Assembly (NCBI GenBank): GCA_003252395.1
Contig: QKEL01000013.1
Span: 1-64,000, forward strand
Direction of reading: 5' to 3'
Source: Spirochaetales bacterium
GTDB taxonomy: Bacteria; Spirochaetota; Spirochaetia; Treponematales; Treponemataceae
DNA: 64,000 nucleotides
Numbering within the stretch: the stretch's first letter is position 1; the number at the start of each line of letters is the position of its first letter. A program made the position numbers and the translations under genes. Shown piece after piece: positions 43,345 to 51,959 of this stretch. A model generated the notes under the pieces. The model worked only from the letters and a program-made list of their open reading frames with translations, made no database searches and was not told the origin of the DNA.

Positions 43345-43392
43345 TTACCGTTAATCCGGTAATGCTTGATTGCTACCGCCAAAAAAGCGGTA
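43345..43392 (-). promoter_or_regulatory. Two hairpins in RRM gene leader
   Basis: TTACC..GGTAA (43345-43362) and TACCGC..GCGGTA (43374-43392) lie in the leader just upstream of the ribosome site. They may regulate translation, as in cold-shock leaders. The rest of 43393-43577 shows no gene. Confidence 0.4.
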
Positions 43393-43577
43393 CATCAACG
43401 GCCTTGTCGCTGTTATAAATGGAAACCGGAATGGCGCGGTATGCTGGATCAAGCGCAGGACAGGCAGGATACAGAAGCAGACAACAGTCATCGGACACAT
43501 TTCTTAACATGATCAAAGAACCCGTTAGATAATTTTACTGTAGCACGGCTTTCTGCAGACGTCAACTCGAGATATGA

Positions 43578-43583
43578 TATAAT
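43578..43583 (+). promoter_or_regulatory. Extended -10 of CBM9-like gene
   Basis: TGATATAAT (extended -10, TGnTATAAT) with no good -35. It is followed by GGGAGGT and a TTG start. Confidence 0.55.
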
Positions 43584-43604
43584 GTCCGCGGGAGGTAAAA
43601 AAAA

Positions 43605-44360
43605 TTGGACTATTATCGCGTTTCCACGGAAAAAACCGGAGAAATTGGACATAAAACCCTGCCTTTACCGTTTCCGGGACATGAGGGCTCAGGTTCCGAA
43701 ACCCGCTTTTTCTTAAAAGCCGACGAAACGGGCCTTACCCTTGTCGCCGAAGCGGAATTTTCCGGCGTCCTGGCAAGTCGCGACCGGTCCCCCAAGGGCC
43801 GCGTCTTCGAGGACGATTGTCTGGAGCTCTTCCTTAGGCCACAAATAAGCCCGGAAAACCCCTTTCCCGCGGCCTTTTATTTCGGCTGGGAGGTAAACCC
43901 CGCGGGCAACCTGCTCGAATACCGTGCCGGAATCGGGGCCGAGGGGGAACGGATGATCGGAAACGGGAGCGGGCTTTCCGTCGCCGACGGTTCGGGGGCG
44001 AAGCCGGGCGTGGAGCCGGTATTCGGCATCCTTCGCGACGAGATTTGCGGGGTGAAAATCGCCTTCGACTACGATTGGCATTCCGGTGCCCTGATCAAGA
44101 CCGAGCTCCTGCGGGAATCGGAGGGCAAGGTTCCGGGCCTGTGGCGTTTGGCGTTATGCGTGCCCTGGTCGGATTTCGGCCTGTCGGGTTTCCCCGCCGG
44201 TGAGCGTTGGTACTTCACGGTCAACCGGATCGACCGGTCGGCGGCCCCGGGCCGGGACGGGCCAGCGGGAAAACCGGGCCTTGCGACATTGCTTTCCGGC
44301 ACGGACATACCCGCCTTCCATCAGCCCGATTCCTTTATGCCGTTAGAATTCGGGGTCTGA
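43605..44360 (+). CDS. CBM9-like carbohydrate-binding protein
   Basis: A 251-residue beta-sandwich protein resembling family-9 carbohydrate-binding modules: FFLKADETGLTLVAEAEF near residue 36, EDDCLELFLRP near residue 70, and WEVNPAGNLLEYR near residue 95, all typical of the family. No signal peptide is seen. It starts with TTG, supported by GGGAGGT upstream. The stop codon lies inside the palindrome GGGGTCTGACCCC. Substrate is unknown. Confidence 0.78.
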   Translation: MDYYRVSTEKTGEIGHKTLPLPFPGHEGSGSETRFFLKADETGLTLVAEAEFSGVLASRDRSPKGRVFEDDCLELFLRPQISPENPFPAAFYFGWEVNPAGNLLEYRAGIGAEGERMIGNGSGLSVADGSGAKPGVEPVFGILRDEICGVKIAFDYDWHSGALIKTELLRESEGKVPGLWRLALCVPWSDFGLSGFPAGERWYFTVNRIDRSAAPGRDGPAGKPGLATLLSGTDIPAFHQPDSFMPLEFGV

Positions 44361-44365
44361 CCCCC

Positions 44366-45706
44366 TCAGGCAATCGACTTGGTCATCCAGCGCTTGCTTT
44401 TCCAACGGAGGATCATGATCACGCCCCGCGTGGTTTCGTCCGTGCCCGTGGCGAGCCATACGCCCACGAGGCCCAAGCCCAGCTTCATGCCCAAAAGCCA
44501 GCTGCCGAATACCATTATGCCCCACATGGAAAGTATGCCGTAAAACACCGGGAATCGGACGTCGCCCGACCCCTTGAGCGCCGCGATGGTTATCAGGTTC
44601 ATTGACCTGCCGAATTCCACGTATATGGAGAAGAGCAATAGGGTAGCGGTAAGCTTGACGATTTCCGGCTCATGGGTAAAGAATCCGATGAGGGGCATTT
44701 TCACGAGGTTTATGATGAGGATCATGCCGACGGAAAGCGCGGTGCCGATCAGCTGGTAGCGGTACACCCGACGGTAGGCGTCGTCGGCCTTTTTCGCCCC
44801 CACGAACCAGCCCGTCTTTATTTGGGTCGCCGAGCCGATGGACATGGCGAACACGAACACGAACCGCGCGATGGTGATCGTGTATACCTGGGCCGACATG
44901 GCGAAGGTGCCGAAGCTCGAGACCATGGCCATGATGGCGATTTGGGCCGTATTGTAGGCCATGTTCTCCCCGGCGGTAGGCACGCCGATGGAGAGGACCG
45001 TCTTGTATATCTTCGTCGGAACCGCGCGCCAGCCGCGAATGGGGAACTGCACGTCAGGAATCGCCCGTATTCGCAGGGCGAGGATCACGCAGGCGACCAG
45101 CTGCGAGAAAACCGAGGATATGGCCACGCCGACCACGCCGAATACCGGCAGGCCGAAAAAGCCGTAAAGGGATACGGCGTTGCCGATCACGTTCACGAGG
45201 TTCGCGATCATGGTGGTGAACATGGTATCCTTGGTGTGCCCGTAGGAGCGAAGCACCGTGGACTGCAGCATGTTAAAGGCGATAAAGGGCGCCCCGATTC
45301 CCCCGAAAATCGTGAAGTACTGCATGGCGAAGCCGCGCACGTCCTCCTCGATCGGGTAGAGGGAAAGGATAGAGCGGGTGAAAAGCAGTACCGCCGCCAT
45401 AATGGTCAGCGAGGTTACCACTACCATGACCGCGCCCGCCTGGGCGACGTGCCGTGCTTCGTCGCGCCGGTCCGCGCCGAGGTACTGGGCGAGCACGATG
45501 CTGGTTCCCACCGCGATCACGTTGAACATGATATTGATAAAGAATACGTATTGCCCGACGAGGCCCACCGCGGCGACCGCCGCCTGGGAGTAGCCGGAGA
45601 GCATGACCGTATCCACCGACATGACGAGAATCCGGAAGATCGACTCCGCCAGGATGGGAAGGGTGAGCGCGACCATGGGTAGGGACGCTTTTGTTGACGC
45701 TTTCAT
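44366..45706 (-). CDS. MATE-family efflux protein
   Basis: A 446-residue membrane protein with 12 predicted helices in two related halves (MVALTLPILAESIFRILVMSVDTVMLSGYSQAAVAAVGL in the first, VLSIGVPTAGENMAYNTAQ in the second). MATE proteins extrude drugs or metabolites by Na+ or H+ antiport; substrate is unknown. Its end is 5 nt from the convergent CBM9-like gene. A possible TACACT -10 lies 14 nt before the ATG. Confidence 0.92.
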   Translation of the reverse strand: MKASTKASLPMVALTLPILAESIFRILVMSVDTVMLSGYSQAAVAAVGLVGQYVFFINIMFNVIAVGTSIVLAQYLGADRRDEARHVAQAGAVMVVVTSLTIMAAVLLFTRSILSLYPIEEDVRGFAMQYFTIFGGIGAPFIAFNMLQSTVLRSYGHTKDTMFTTMIANLVNVIGNAVSLYGFFGLPVFGVVGVAISSVFSQLVACVILALRIRAIPDVQFPIRGWRAVPTKIYKTVLSIGVPTAGENMAYNTAQIAIMAMVSSFGTFAMSAQVYTITIARFVFVFAMSIGSATQIKTGWFVGAKKADDAYRRVYRYQLIGTALSVGMILIINLVKMPLIGFFTHEPEIVKLTATLLLFSIYVEFGRSMNLITIAALKGSGDVRFPVFYGILSMWGIMVFGSWLLGMKLGLGLVGVWLATGTDETTRGVIMILRWKSKRWMTKSIA

Positions 45707-45740
45707 ATTATTGTGTGGGGAGTGTATCCCTTTTCGTCCC

Positions 45741-45770
45741 TTGCGTCCAGCGGGATTTTTTAAGTATACT
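45741..45770 (+). promoter_or_regulatory. hslO promoter (leaderless)
   Basis: TTGCGT-N18-TATACT with 7 nt to the ATG at 45778. Confidence 0.68.
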
Positions 45771-45777
45771 CGGATTT

Positions 45778-46710
45778 ATGATCGAAGCCCCCATCGCCGA
45801 TCCCGTGCTCCGGGAACGGTTCGAATCAATGCATCCCGACGGAATGTCCGTCTTCCTCCTGGGCGGCGGAACCCTCCGCGGCGCCCTTTTTCACGGCACG
45901 CGGTTCGTGAACCGTTTACGCGCCCAACATTCGCTGGGCATCCTCGAAACCATGGTTCTCGGCCAGGCTGCCCTTTCTGGCGCCCTCCTCATCCCGACGA
46001 TGAAGGGCCGCGACCGGACCATATTCCGGTACGACACGCGCGGGCCCGCCGCGGGGTTTAGCGTGGAGGCGGACTCTACCGGGTTCGTCCGCGGCTATCT
46101 TTTTCAGGACCCGATTCCCCTGGATTCCCCGCCCGCGGACTGGGACCTCGCCCCCTATTTCGGCGACGGAACCCTCTCGCTGATCCGCTTCCCCGAGGGC
46201 GCGCGGGAACCCGTGACGGGCACGGTGGAGATTAAGCACCGGAATATCGCCAAGGACCTGGCCGAATACTTTCTCGTGTCCGAGCAAACCCAAACCGCCT
46301 TCGATTCGGGCATCCAGCTGGACCGGGAAGGGCGGGTAATCGGGGCCGGCGCGCTGTATCTCCAGGTTATGCCCGGCGCCGATCCGGAACTGGTGGATGC
46401 GGCTTCCCGCGCCTTTTCCGCCGCCCCTTCCCTGGGCGCCTGGTTTGCCGAGGGCGGGGACCGGGAAGACATTATCTATGGGCTCTTCCGCGGAATGGAC
46501 CCCGCGGTGGCCCTTGAGCGGGACATTCGGTTTGACTGTCCCTGTTCCAAGGCGAAATTCGCGGCCCATCTGGCAAGCCTGCCAAAGGGCGAACTGGAAG
46601 ACCTCGCCGCAAACGGCGAAGATCCCACCGTCATCTATTGCCATAACTGCGGCAGCGAATACCCCTTTACCCGGCCTGAACTGGCGGCGATTCGGGATCA
46701 TCGTCCGTAA
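45778..46710 (+). CDS. hslO: Redox-regulated chaperone Hsp33
   Basis: A 310-residue Hsp33, a holdase switched on by oxidation. The C-terminal zinc site CPC...CHNC (CPCSKAKF near residue 246; YCHNCGSEY near residue 282) and the N-terminal substrate-binding fold are present. The ATG at 45778 replaces the track start 45691, because a TATACT -10 lies 7 nt upstream of it. A terminator follows. Confidence 0.93.
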   Translation: MIEAPIADPVLRERFESMHPDGMSVFLLGGGTLRGALFHGTRFVNRLRAQHSLGILETMVLGQAALSGALLIPTMKGRDRTIFRYDTRGPAAGFSVEADSTGFVRGYLFQDPIPLDSPPADWDLAPYFGDGTLSLIRFPEGAREPVTGTVEIKHRNIAKDLAEYFLVSEQTQTAFDSGIQLDREGRVIGAGALYLQVMPGADPELVDAASRAFSAAPSLGAWFAEGGDREDIIYGLFRGMDPAVALERDIRFDCPCSKAKFAAHLASLPKGELEDLAANGEDPTVIYCHNCGSEYPFTRPELAAIRDHRP

Positions 46711-46746
46711 GCCGCACTCAACCGCGCATTCCTCCCTCCCGCGATG

Positions 46747-46773
46747 AAAACCGGCCGATATGGTCGGTTTTTT
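46747..46773 (+). terminator. Terminator of hslO
   Basis: ACCGGCC-GATAT-GGTCGGT stem with one G-U pair, followed by TTTTTTA. Confidence 0.82.
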
Positions 46774-46784
46774 ATCGACTTTCG

Positions 46785-46812
46785 TTGACAACGCACCTTC
46801 GGCGAATATCAT
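46785..46812 (+). promoter_or_regulatory. Hydrogenase operon promoter
   Basis: TTGACA-N16-TATCAT, about 96 nt upstream of hndA. AGGAGG precedes the hndA ATG, so this operon has a conventional leader. Confidence 0.65.
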
Positions 46813-46908
46813 TAGGGGTATGAGAAAAAGTACTCCCCGGGACCCCTCCCTTCTTCTGTTCGACCCCCGAGTCCTTTTTCCAAAATCCCGTCAGGAGGAC
46901 CCGTTTCC

Positions 46909-47388
46909 ATGCCAATGACCGAGACAGTATCATTCAGTCCAGCGCTCCGCGAGTACATCGCGCAGTGGAAGGACGAGCCGGGCAGTCTGATCATGATCCT
47001 GCACCGGACTCAGGAAGAATACGGGTACTTGCCCCGTAAGGTGGCGATACAGCTATCCCGCGAACTGGATTGCCCGCTGGCCCGCATTTACGGCGTAATC
47101 ACTTTCTACCATTACTTCAAGCTCAAACAGCCGGGCCGACACAATATCCAGGTATGCATGGGCACGGCCTGCTATCTCAAGGACGGCGAAGACTTGATCC
47201 TCGAGCTCGAGAATCTTCTCGGGATCGGGGTGAATCAGGTTACCGCCGACGGCGAGTTCTCGGTGGAAGCGGTCCGCTGCGTGGGCTGCTGCGGTTTGGC
47301 GCCGGTGGCGATCGTGGGCGGGGAGGTATTCGGAAAGCTCACTCCCGACATGCTTCCCGCCGTATTGGCCAAGGTTCGCGGAAAGTGA
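46909..47388 (+). CDS. hndA: NADP-reducing hydrogenase subunit HndA (NuoE-like)
   Basis: A 159-residue thioredoxin-like [2Fe-2S] subunit. Cluster cysteines are visible in MGTACYLKDG (near 85-90) and VRCVGCCGLAPV (near 125). It passes electrons between NAD(P)H and the hydrogenase module. First of four closely spaced genes hndA-hndB-hndC-hndD; the gap to hndB is 10 nt. Confidence 0.93.
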   Translation: MPMTETVSFSPALREYIAQWKDEPGSLIMILHRTQEEYGYLPRKVAIQLSRELDCPLARIYGVITFYHYFKLKQPGRHNIQVCMGTACYLKDGEDLILELENLLGIGVNQVTADGEFSVEAVRCVGCCGLAPVAIVGGEVFGKLTPDMLPAVLAKVRGK

Positions 47389-47398
47389 GGGGGGCGAG

Positions 47399-47785
47399 AT
47401 GACGTTGGATGAATTGCGCGAGCGTCGCGCGGCGAGCCAGGCGAACATGAATCGCCGGGTTACCGAAGGCAAAACGATAGAGGTCATAGTCGGCATGGGC
47501 ACGTGCGGGATCGCCGCGGGCGGGAAGGATACCCTGGCGGCCTTCGCCAAGGAGCTGGACGCCCTGCACGTGGGCGGCGTAACGGTGAAACAGACCGGCT
47601 GCATGGGGCTGTGCTACGCGGAGCCCACCGTGGAAGTGCGGGTGCCGGGTATGCCCGACGCCATATACGGGCGGGTCGACCCGAAAGTCGTTCGGGAGAT
47701 CGTGCTATCGCATATTATGGGACGTAAACTCGTGGAAGGCCATCTTTATGACCGCCCCGCGTCCGATATTCTGGCCGCGAAGTAG
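47399..47785 (+). CDS. hndB: NADP-reducing hydrogenase subunit HndB
   Basis: A 128-residue ferredoxin-like [2Fe-2S] subunit with cysteines in GMGTCGIAAGGKD (near 36) and KQTGCMGLCYAEP (near 65-69). GGGGCGAG precedes the ATG. It is 8 nt from hndC. Small subunits of this type accompany the bifurcating or NADP-linked [FeFe] hydrogenases. Confidence 0.9.
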   Translation: MTLDELRERRAASQANMNRRVTEGKTIEVIVGMGTCGIAAGGKDTLAAFAKELDALHVGGVTVKQTGCMGLCYAEPTVEVRVPGMPDAIYGRVDPKVVREIVLSHIMGRKLVEGHLYDRPASDILAAK

Positions 47786-47793
47786 GAGGAGCC

Positions 47794-49578
47794 ATGTCGT
47801 ACAATCAATTTTGCCTGGTTTGCGGCGGTACGGGATGCGAGTCCTCCAAGGCCGACCTTATTTACCAAAACCTGCTGAAAGCCTGCGAAACCCACGGCCT
47901 TAAAGACTCGGTTCAGGTGGTGAAAACGGGCTGTTTCGGGTTCTGCGAGAAGGGCCCGATCGTGAAAGTGCTGCCGGACGATTCGTTCTACGTAGAGGTA
48001 AAGCCCGAAGACGCCGAACGGATCGTGGCCGAGCACTTCGTCAAGGGTCGCCCGGTCAAGGACCTTCTGTACCATGCGGGGGGCCAGGCGGCCAAGGGCG
48101 AGGGCGACATCAAGTTCTACCAGAAACAGCTTCGAATCGTGCTGCGTAACTGCGGCGTGATTAATCCCGAGAATATCGACGAGTATATCGCGCGGGACGG
48201 GTACGCGGCCCTCGAGAAGGTTCTATTCAAAATGAACCCCGAGGACGTGATCGCCGAGCTCAAGGTATCCGGCTTGCGCGGGCGCGGCGGCGCGGGCTTC
48301 CCCACCTGGCTCAAGTGGCAATCCACGCGGCAATCCCCGGGCAACCAGAAATACGTCATTTGCAACGCCGACGAGGGCGACCCCGGCGCGTACATGGACC
48401 GTTCCACCCTGGAAGGAGACCCCCACAGCGTGCTCGAGGCGATGACCATCGCCGGCTACACCATGGACGCCTCCAAGGGCTTCATCTATATCCGCGCCGA
48501 GTATCCGCTGGCCATTCAGCGGCTGGAGATCGCCATTGCCCAGTCGAGGGAGCTGGGCCTCCTCGGCAAGGACATTCTCGGTTCGGGTTTCGATTTCGAC
48601 ATTCAGATCCGGCTCGGCGCGGGCGCCTTCATCTGCGGCGAGGAAACGGCGCTCATCCAGTCCATCGAGGGCAAGCGCGGCATGCCCGTTCCCAAGCCAC
48701 CGTTCCCCTCGGAATCGGGGCTGTGGGGAAAGCCCACGTCCATCAACAACGTGGAAACCTTCGCGAACGTCCCGGTCATCATCAACAAGGGCGGCGCCTG
48801 GTTCGCCTCCATCGGGACCGAAACCAGCAAGGGCACGAAGGTATTCGCCCTCACCGGCGCCATAAACAACTCGGGCCTGGTGGAAGTGCCCATGGGCACC
48901 ACCCTGCGGGAAATCATTTACGACATAGGCGGCGGCATAAAGGACGGCAAGGGCTTTAAGGCCGTGCAGACCGGCGGTCCCTCCGGCGGCGTGATCACGA
49001 AGGATTTCCTCGACACGCCGATCGACTACGAGTCCCTGACGCGGCTCGGCTCCATGATGGGCTCGGGCGGCATGATCGTCATGGACGACGAGGACTGCAT
49101 CATCGACGTGGTGAAGTTCTACCTCGCCTTTTCGGTTGAGGAATCCTGCGGTAAATGCGCGCCCTGCCGGATCGGCGGCCGCAAGCTCCTGGAAATTCTC
49201 GAGAAGATCACCAAGGGCAACGGTACCATGGAAGACCTCGAGCAGCTGAAGAAGATCGGCAAGGCGATGAAGAACGCGAGCCTGTGCATGCTCGGGGGCA
49301 CCACGCCGAACCCGGTCATGTCCACCCTCAATTATTTCTACGACGAGTATCTCGCCCACATCAAGGACGGGAAGTGCCCGGCGGGCAAATGCAAGTCCTT
49401 GATTACCTACGAGATCGACAGGGAAAAGTGCATTGGCTGCACGGTCTGCGCCCGCAAATGCCCCGTTCCCTGCATCGCGGGAGAGCGGAAGGCGCCCCAC
49501 GAGATCGACCAGTCAAAGTGCATAAAGTGCGGCGCTTGCTTCGACGCTTGCAAGTTCGGCGCCGTGAAGGTTTCGTGA
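47794..49578 (+). CDS. hndC: NADP-reducing hydrogenase subunit HndC (NuoF-like)
   Basis: A 594-residue diaphorase subunit. An N-terminal [2Fe-2S] domain (CLVCGGTGCESS; KTGCFGFCEKGP) is followed by the FMN/NAD(H)-binding NuoF core (GLRGRGGAGFPTWLKW near 168; NADEGDPGAYMDR near 192), the [4Fe-4S] site ESCGKCAPCRIGG near 449, and two C-terminal ferredoxin clusters (CIGCTVCARKCPVPC; CIKCGACFDACKF). AGGAGG precedes the ATG. Confidence 0.95.
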   Translation: MSYNQFCLVCGGTGCESSKADLIYQNLLKACETHGLKDSVQVVKTGCFGFCEKGPIVKVLPDDSFYVEVKPEDAERIVAEHFVKGRPVKDLLYHAGGQAAKGEGDIKFYQKQLRIVLRNCGVINPENIDEYIARDGYAALEKVLFKMNPEDVIAELKVSGLRGRGGAGFPTWLKWQSTRQSPGNQKYVICNADEGDPGAYMDRSTLEGDPHSVLEAMTIAGYTMDASKGFIYIRAEYPLAIQRLEIAIAQSRELGLLGKDILGSGFDFDIQIRLGAGAFICGEETALIQSIEGKRGMPVPKPPFPSESGLWGKPTSINNVETFANVPVIINKGGAWFASIGTETSKGTKVFALTGAINNSGLVEVPMGTTLREIIYDIGGGIKDGKGFKAVQTGGPSGGVITKDFLDTPIDYESLTRLGSMMGSGGMIVMDDEDCIIDVVKFYLAFSVEESCGKCAPCRIGGRKLLEILEKITKGNGTMEDLEQLKKIGKAMKNASLCMLGGTTPNPVMSTLNYFYDEYLAHIKDGKCPAGKCKSLITYEIDREKCIGCTVCARKCPVPCIAGERKAPHEIDQSKCIKCGACFDACKFGAVKVS

Positions 49579-49591
49579 GGAGGCGGGAAGA

Positions 49592-51343
49592 ATGAAAAAG
49601 ATCAACTGCAAGATTAACGGCGAAAGCGTCTCCGTACCGGAGGGCACCACGATACTGAAGGCCGCCCTCGAGGCGAACGTCGCCATACCGACCCTCTGCG
49701 CGCACCCTGACCTGAAGGCCTGGGGCGCGTGCGGCATCTGCGTGGTCCGGGCTGAGGGCAGCCCCAAGATGATCCGCTCCTGCACCACGAGCGTTTCGGA
49801 GGGCATGAACTACGTTACCCACGACCCGGACATCGTCGAAACCCGGCGGACCGTGCTCGAGCTCATCCTGTCCAATCACCCCAACGATTGCCTGCGCTGC
49901 GCGCGAAACGGCTCCTGCGAGCTTCAAAAGCTCTCCGCCGATTTCGGCATCCGCGAGGTAACGTTCTCGTCGGGCGTGCGCGACCTGAGCGAGGACAATT
50001 CCACCTCGGCGATCCAGCTTCACCCCGCGAAATGCATCTCCTGCGGGCGGTGCGCCCTGGTCTGCCAGGAATTGCAGAACGTGTGGGCGCTGGAATTCCT
50101 CTATCGCGGCGACCAGACCCGCATCGCGCCCGCGGGCGACGTGAGCCTGGCCGAATCGCCCTGCGTCAAATGCGGCCAGTGCTCGGCCCATTGCCCGGTG
50201 GGGGCCATCACCGAGGCCGACGAAACGGGTAAGCTCTGGAACGCGATCCGCGATCCGGAGAAAAAGGTGGTCGCCCAGATCGCGCCGGCCGTACGGGTCG
50301 CGCTGGGCGAGGAGTTCGGCCTGCCGCCGGGAACGCTTATCACCGGCAAGATATACGCCGCCCTGCGAAAGCTCGGGATCGACACGGTGTTCGACACGAA
50401 CCTCTCCGCCGACCTCACGATCATGGAAGAGGCGAGCGAGTTCGTGGAACGGTTCGTCCACGGGCACGGGAAGCTGCCCCTCATCACCTCGTGCTGTCCG
50501 AGCTGGGTGGACTATCTCGAAAAATACCACGACGACATGATTCCGAATTTCTCCACGGCAAAAAGCCCCATGATGATGATGGGCGCCATGGTGAAAACCT
50601 ATTACGCCCAAAAGTCGGGCACCGATCCCTCGAAGATCTTTTCCGTGGCCATTATGCCCTGCACCGCCAAAAAATACGAAATACAGCGGAGCGACGACAT
50701 GCGGAGCTCGGGTACCGCCGACGTGGACCTTTCTATCACCACCCGGGAACTCGCCCGGATGATCAAGCAGGCGGGAATCAATATCCTGGACCTTGCCGAC
50801 GAAGAGGCGGATTCTCCCCTGGGCGCCTACACCGGGGCGGGCGTTATCTTCGGGGCGACCGGCGGCGTTATGGAGGCGGCGCTCCGCACCGCCTACAACT
50901 TCGTGACGGGGGAAAACCTCGGTTCCGTGGACCTCGTAGACGTGCGCGGCATGGACGGCGTGAAGGCCACCGTCGTGGACATTAAGGGAACGAAGGTACG
51001 CGTCGCCGTGGCCCACGGCATGGCGAACGTGAAGCGGATCATGGACGAGGTTCGCTCAGCCCGCGAGGCGGGCAGGGATCGGCCCTACGATTTCATCGAG
51101 GTGATGGCCTGCCGCGGCGGTTGCATTTCCGGCGGCGGGCAGCCCTACGGCTCCACCGACGAGGTGCGCCGGCAGCGGACGAAGGGCATCTACCGCGACG
51201 ACGCCGCCTCGAAGATCCGGGTAAGCCACGAGAACCCGGCGATCATAGCGCTCTATAAGGAATTCCTCGGAAAGCCCCTAAGCGCGAAGAGCCATGAGCT
51301 CCTGCATACCCACTACGTCCCGCGACCGATCTGGGTGAAGTAG
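49592..51343 (+). CDS. hndD: [FeFe] hydrogenase catalytic subunit HndD
   Basis: A 583-residue group A [FeFe] hydrogenase. An N-terminal [2Fe-2S] ferredoxin domain, the His-containing cluster site NDCLRCARNGSCELQ near residue 93, two [4Fe-4S] sites (CISCGRCALVC; CVKCGQCSAHCP), and all three H-cluster motifs: TSCCPSW near 300, MPCTAKKYE near 355, and ACRGGCISGGGQP near 508. It is the last gene of hndABCD. It evolves H2 with NAD(P)H, possibly with ferredoxin by bifurcation; the latter cannot be shown from sequence alone. Confidence 0.96.
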   Translation: MKKINCKINGESVSVPEGTTILKAALEANVAIPTLCAHPDLKAWGACGICVVRAEGSPKMIRSCTTSVSEGMNYVTHDPDIVETRRTVLELILSNHPNDCLRCARNGSCELQKLSADFGIREVTFSSGVRDLSEDNSTSAIQLHPAKCISCGRCALVCQELQNVWALEFLYRGDQTRIAPAGDVSLAESPCVKCGQCSAHCPVGAITEADETGKLWNAIRDPEKKVVAQIAPAVRVALGEEFGLPPGTLITGKIYAALRKLGIDTVFDTNLSADLTIMEEASEFVERFVHGHGKLPLITSCCPSWVDYLEKYHDDMIPNFSTAKSPMMMMGAMVKTYYAQKSGTDPSKIFSVAIMPCTAKKYEIQRSDDMRSSGTADVDLSITTRELARMIKQAGINILDLADEEADSPLGAYTGAGVIFGATGGVMEAALRTAYNFVTGENLGSVDLVDVRGMDGVKATVVDIKGTKVRVAVAHGMANVKRIMDEVRSAREAGRDRPYDFIEVMACRGGCISGGGQPYGSTDEVRRQRTKGIYRDDAASKIRVSHENPAIIALYKEFLGKPLSAKSHELLHTHYVPRPIWVK

Positions 51344-51400
51344 GCCGCGCCCAACGCCGCGCGATCGGCGAAGGGGAGTGAAGGGGCGGGGAAAGGCTGA

Positions 51401-51406
51401 TATACT
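51401..51406 (+). promoter_or_regulatory. -10 element of GNAT gene (leaderless)
   Basis: TATACT with 7 nt to the ATG at 51414. The -35 is not clear. Confidence 0.55.
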
Positions 51407-51413
51407 GTATCTC

Positions 51414-51959
51414 ATGGAAATCAAAGACCTTGATCCGGCCTTTCTCCCGTCGGTAACGGCGCTATTCGCGCGGGTCGTCGCGCATATGCGGGCGGCGGGG
51501 ATAGACCAGTGGGACGAAATATACCCCGATGCCGCGGTGCTGGAAGCCGATCTCCGCTCGGGCGCGGCCTTCGGGCTCTTCGCGGTCGAAAACGGTTTGC
51601 CTGGCGAACTGCGGGCGTACGTTACGCTGAACGGCGAACAGGACGCGGCGTACGGGACGGTTCCCTGGAGCGAGCAAAACGGCCGTCCGCTGGTCATTCA
51701 TCGGCTGTGCGTAGACCCCGTTTTCCGGGGCAAAGGGGCGGCGAAGCGGCTCGTCGCCTTCGCGGAAGCCCATGCCGCTCGCTTTGGCCATACCTCCATC
51801 CGGCTCGACGCATTCAGCCTCAATCCCGCGGCCCTCTCCCTCTACGATTCGCTCGGCTACGACTGGCGCGGCGAGGTAACCTTCCGGAAGGGGCTATTTC
51901 GCTGTTATGAGAAAATACTCGAGCCGGGCGGCGCGTTCGGCGCGGTCAGATTTTCCTGA
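51414..51959 (+). CDS. GNAT-family N-acetyltransferase
   Basis: A 181-residue acetyltransferase. The acetyl-CoA motif appears as [26 protein letters not shown] (near 88-113), followed by [19 protein letters not shown]. Substrate is unknown. The start at 51414 is set by TATACT 7 nt upstream. Its 3' end overlaps the convergent MCP gene by 14 nt. Confidence 0.87.
   Translation: MEIKDLDPAFLPSVTALFARVVAHMRAAGIDQWDEIYPDAAVLEADLRSGAAFGLFAVENGLPGELRAYVTLNGEQDAAYGTVPWSEQNGRPLVIHRLCVDPVFRGKGAAKRLVAFAEAHAARFGHTSIRLDAFSLNPAALSLYDSLGYDWRGEVTFRKGLFRCYEKILEPGGAFGAVRFS

Noticed and set aside
44672-45682. 336-aa plus-strand ORF
   Set aside because: Antisense to the MATE gene; His/Arg/Gly-rich.
48223-51016. 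Long minus-strand ORFs under hndC and hndD
   Set aside because: Antisense to genes with all cluster motifs intact.
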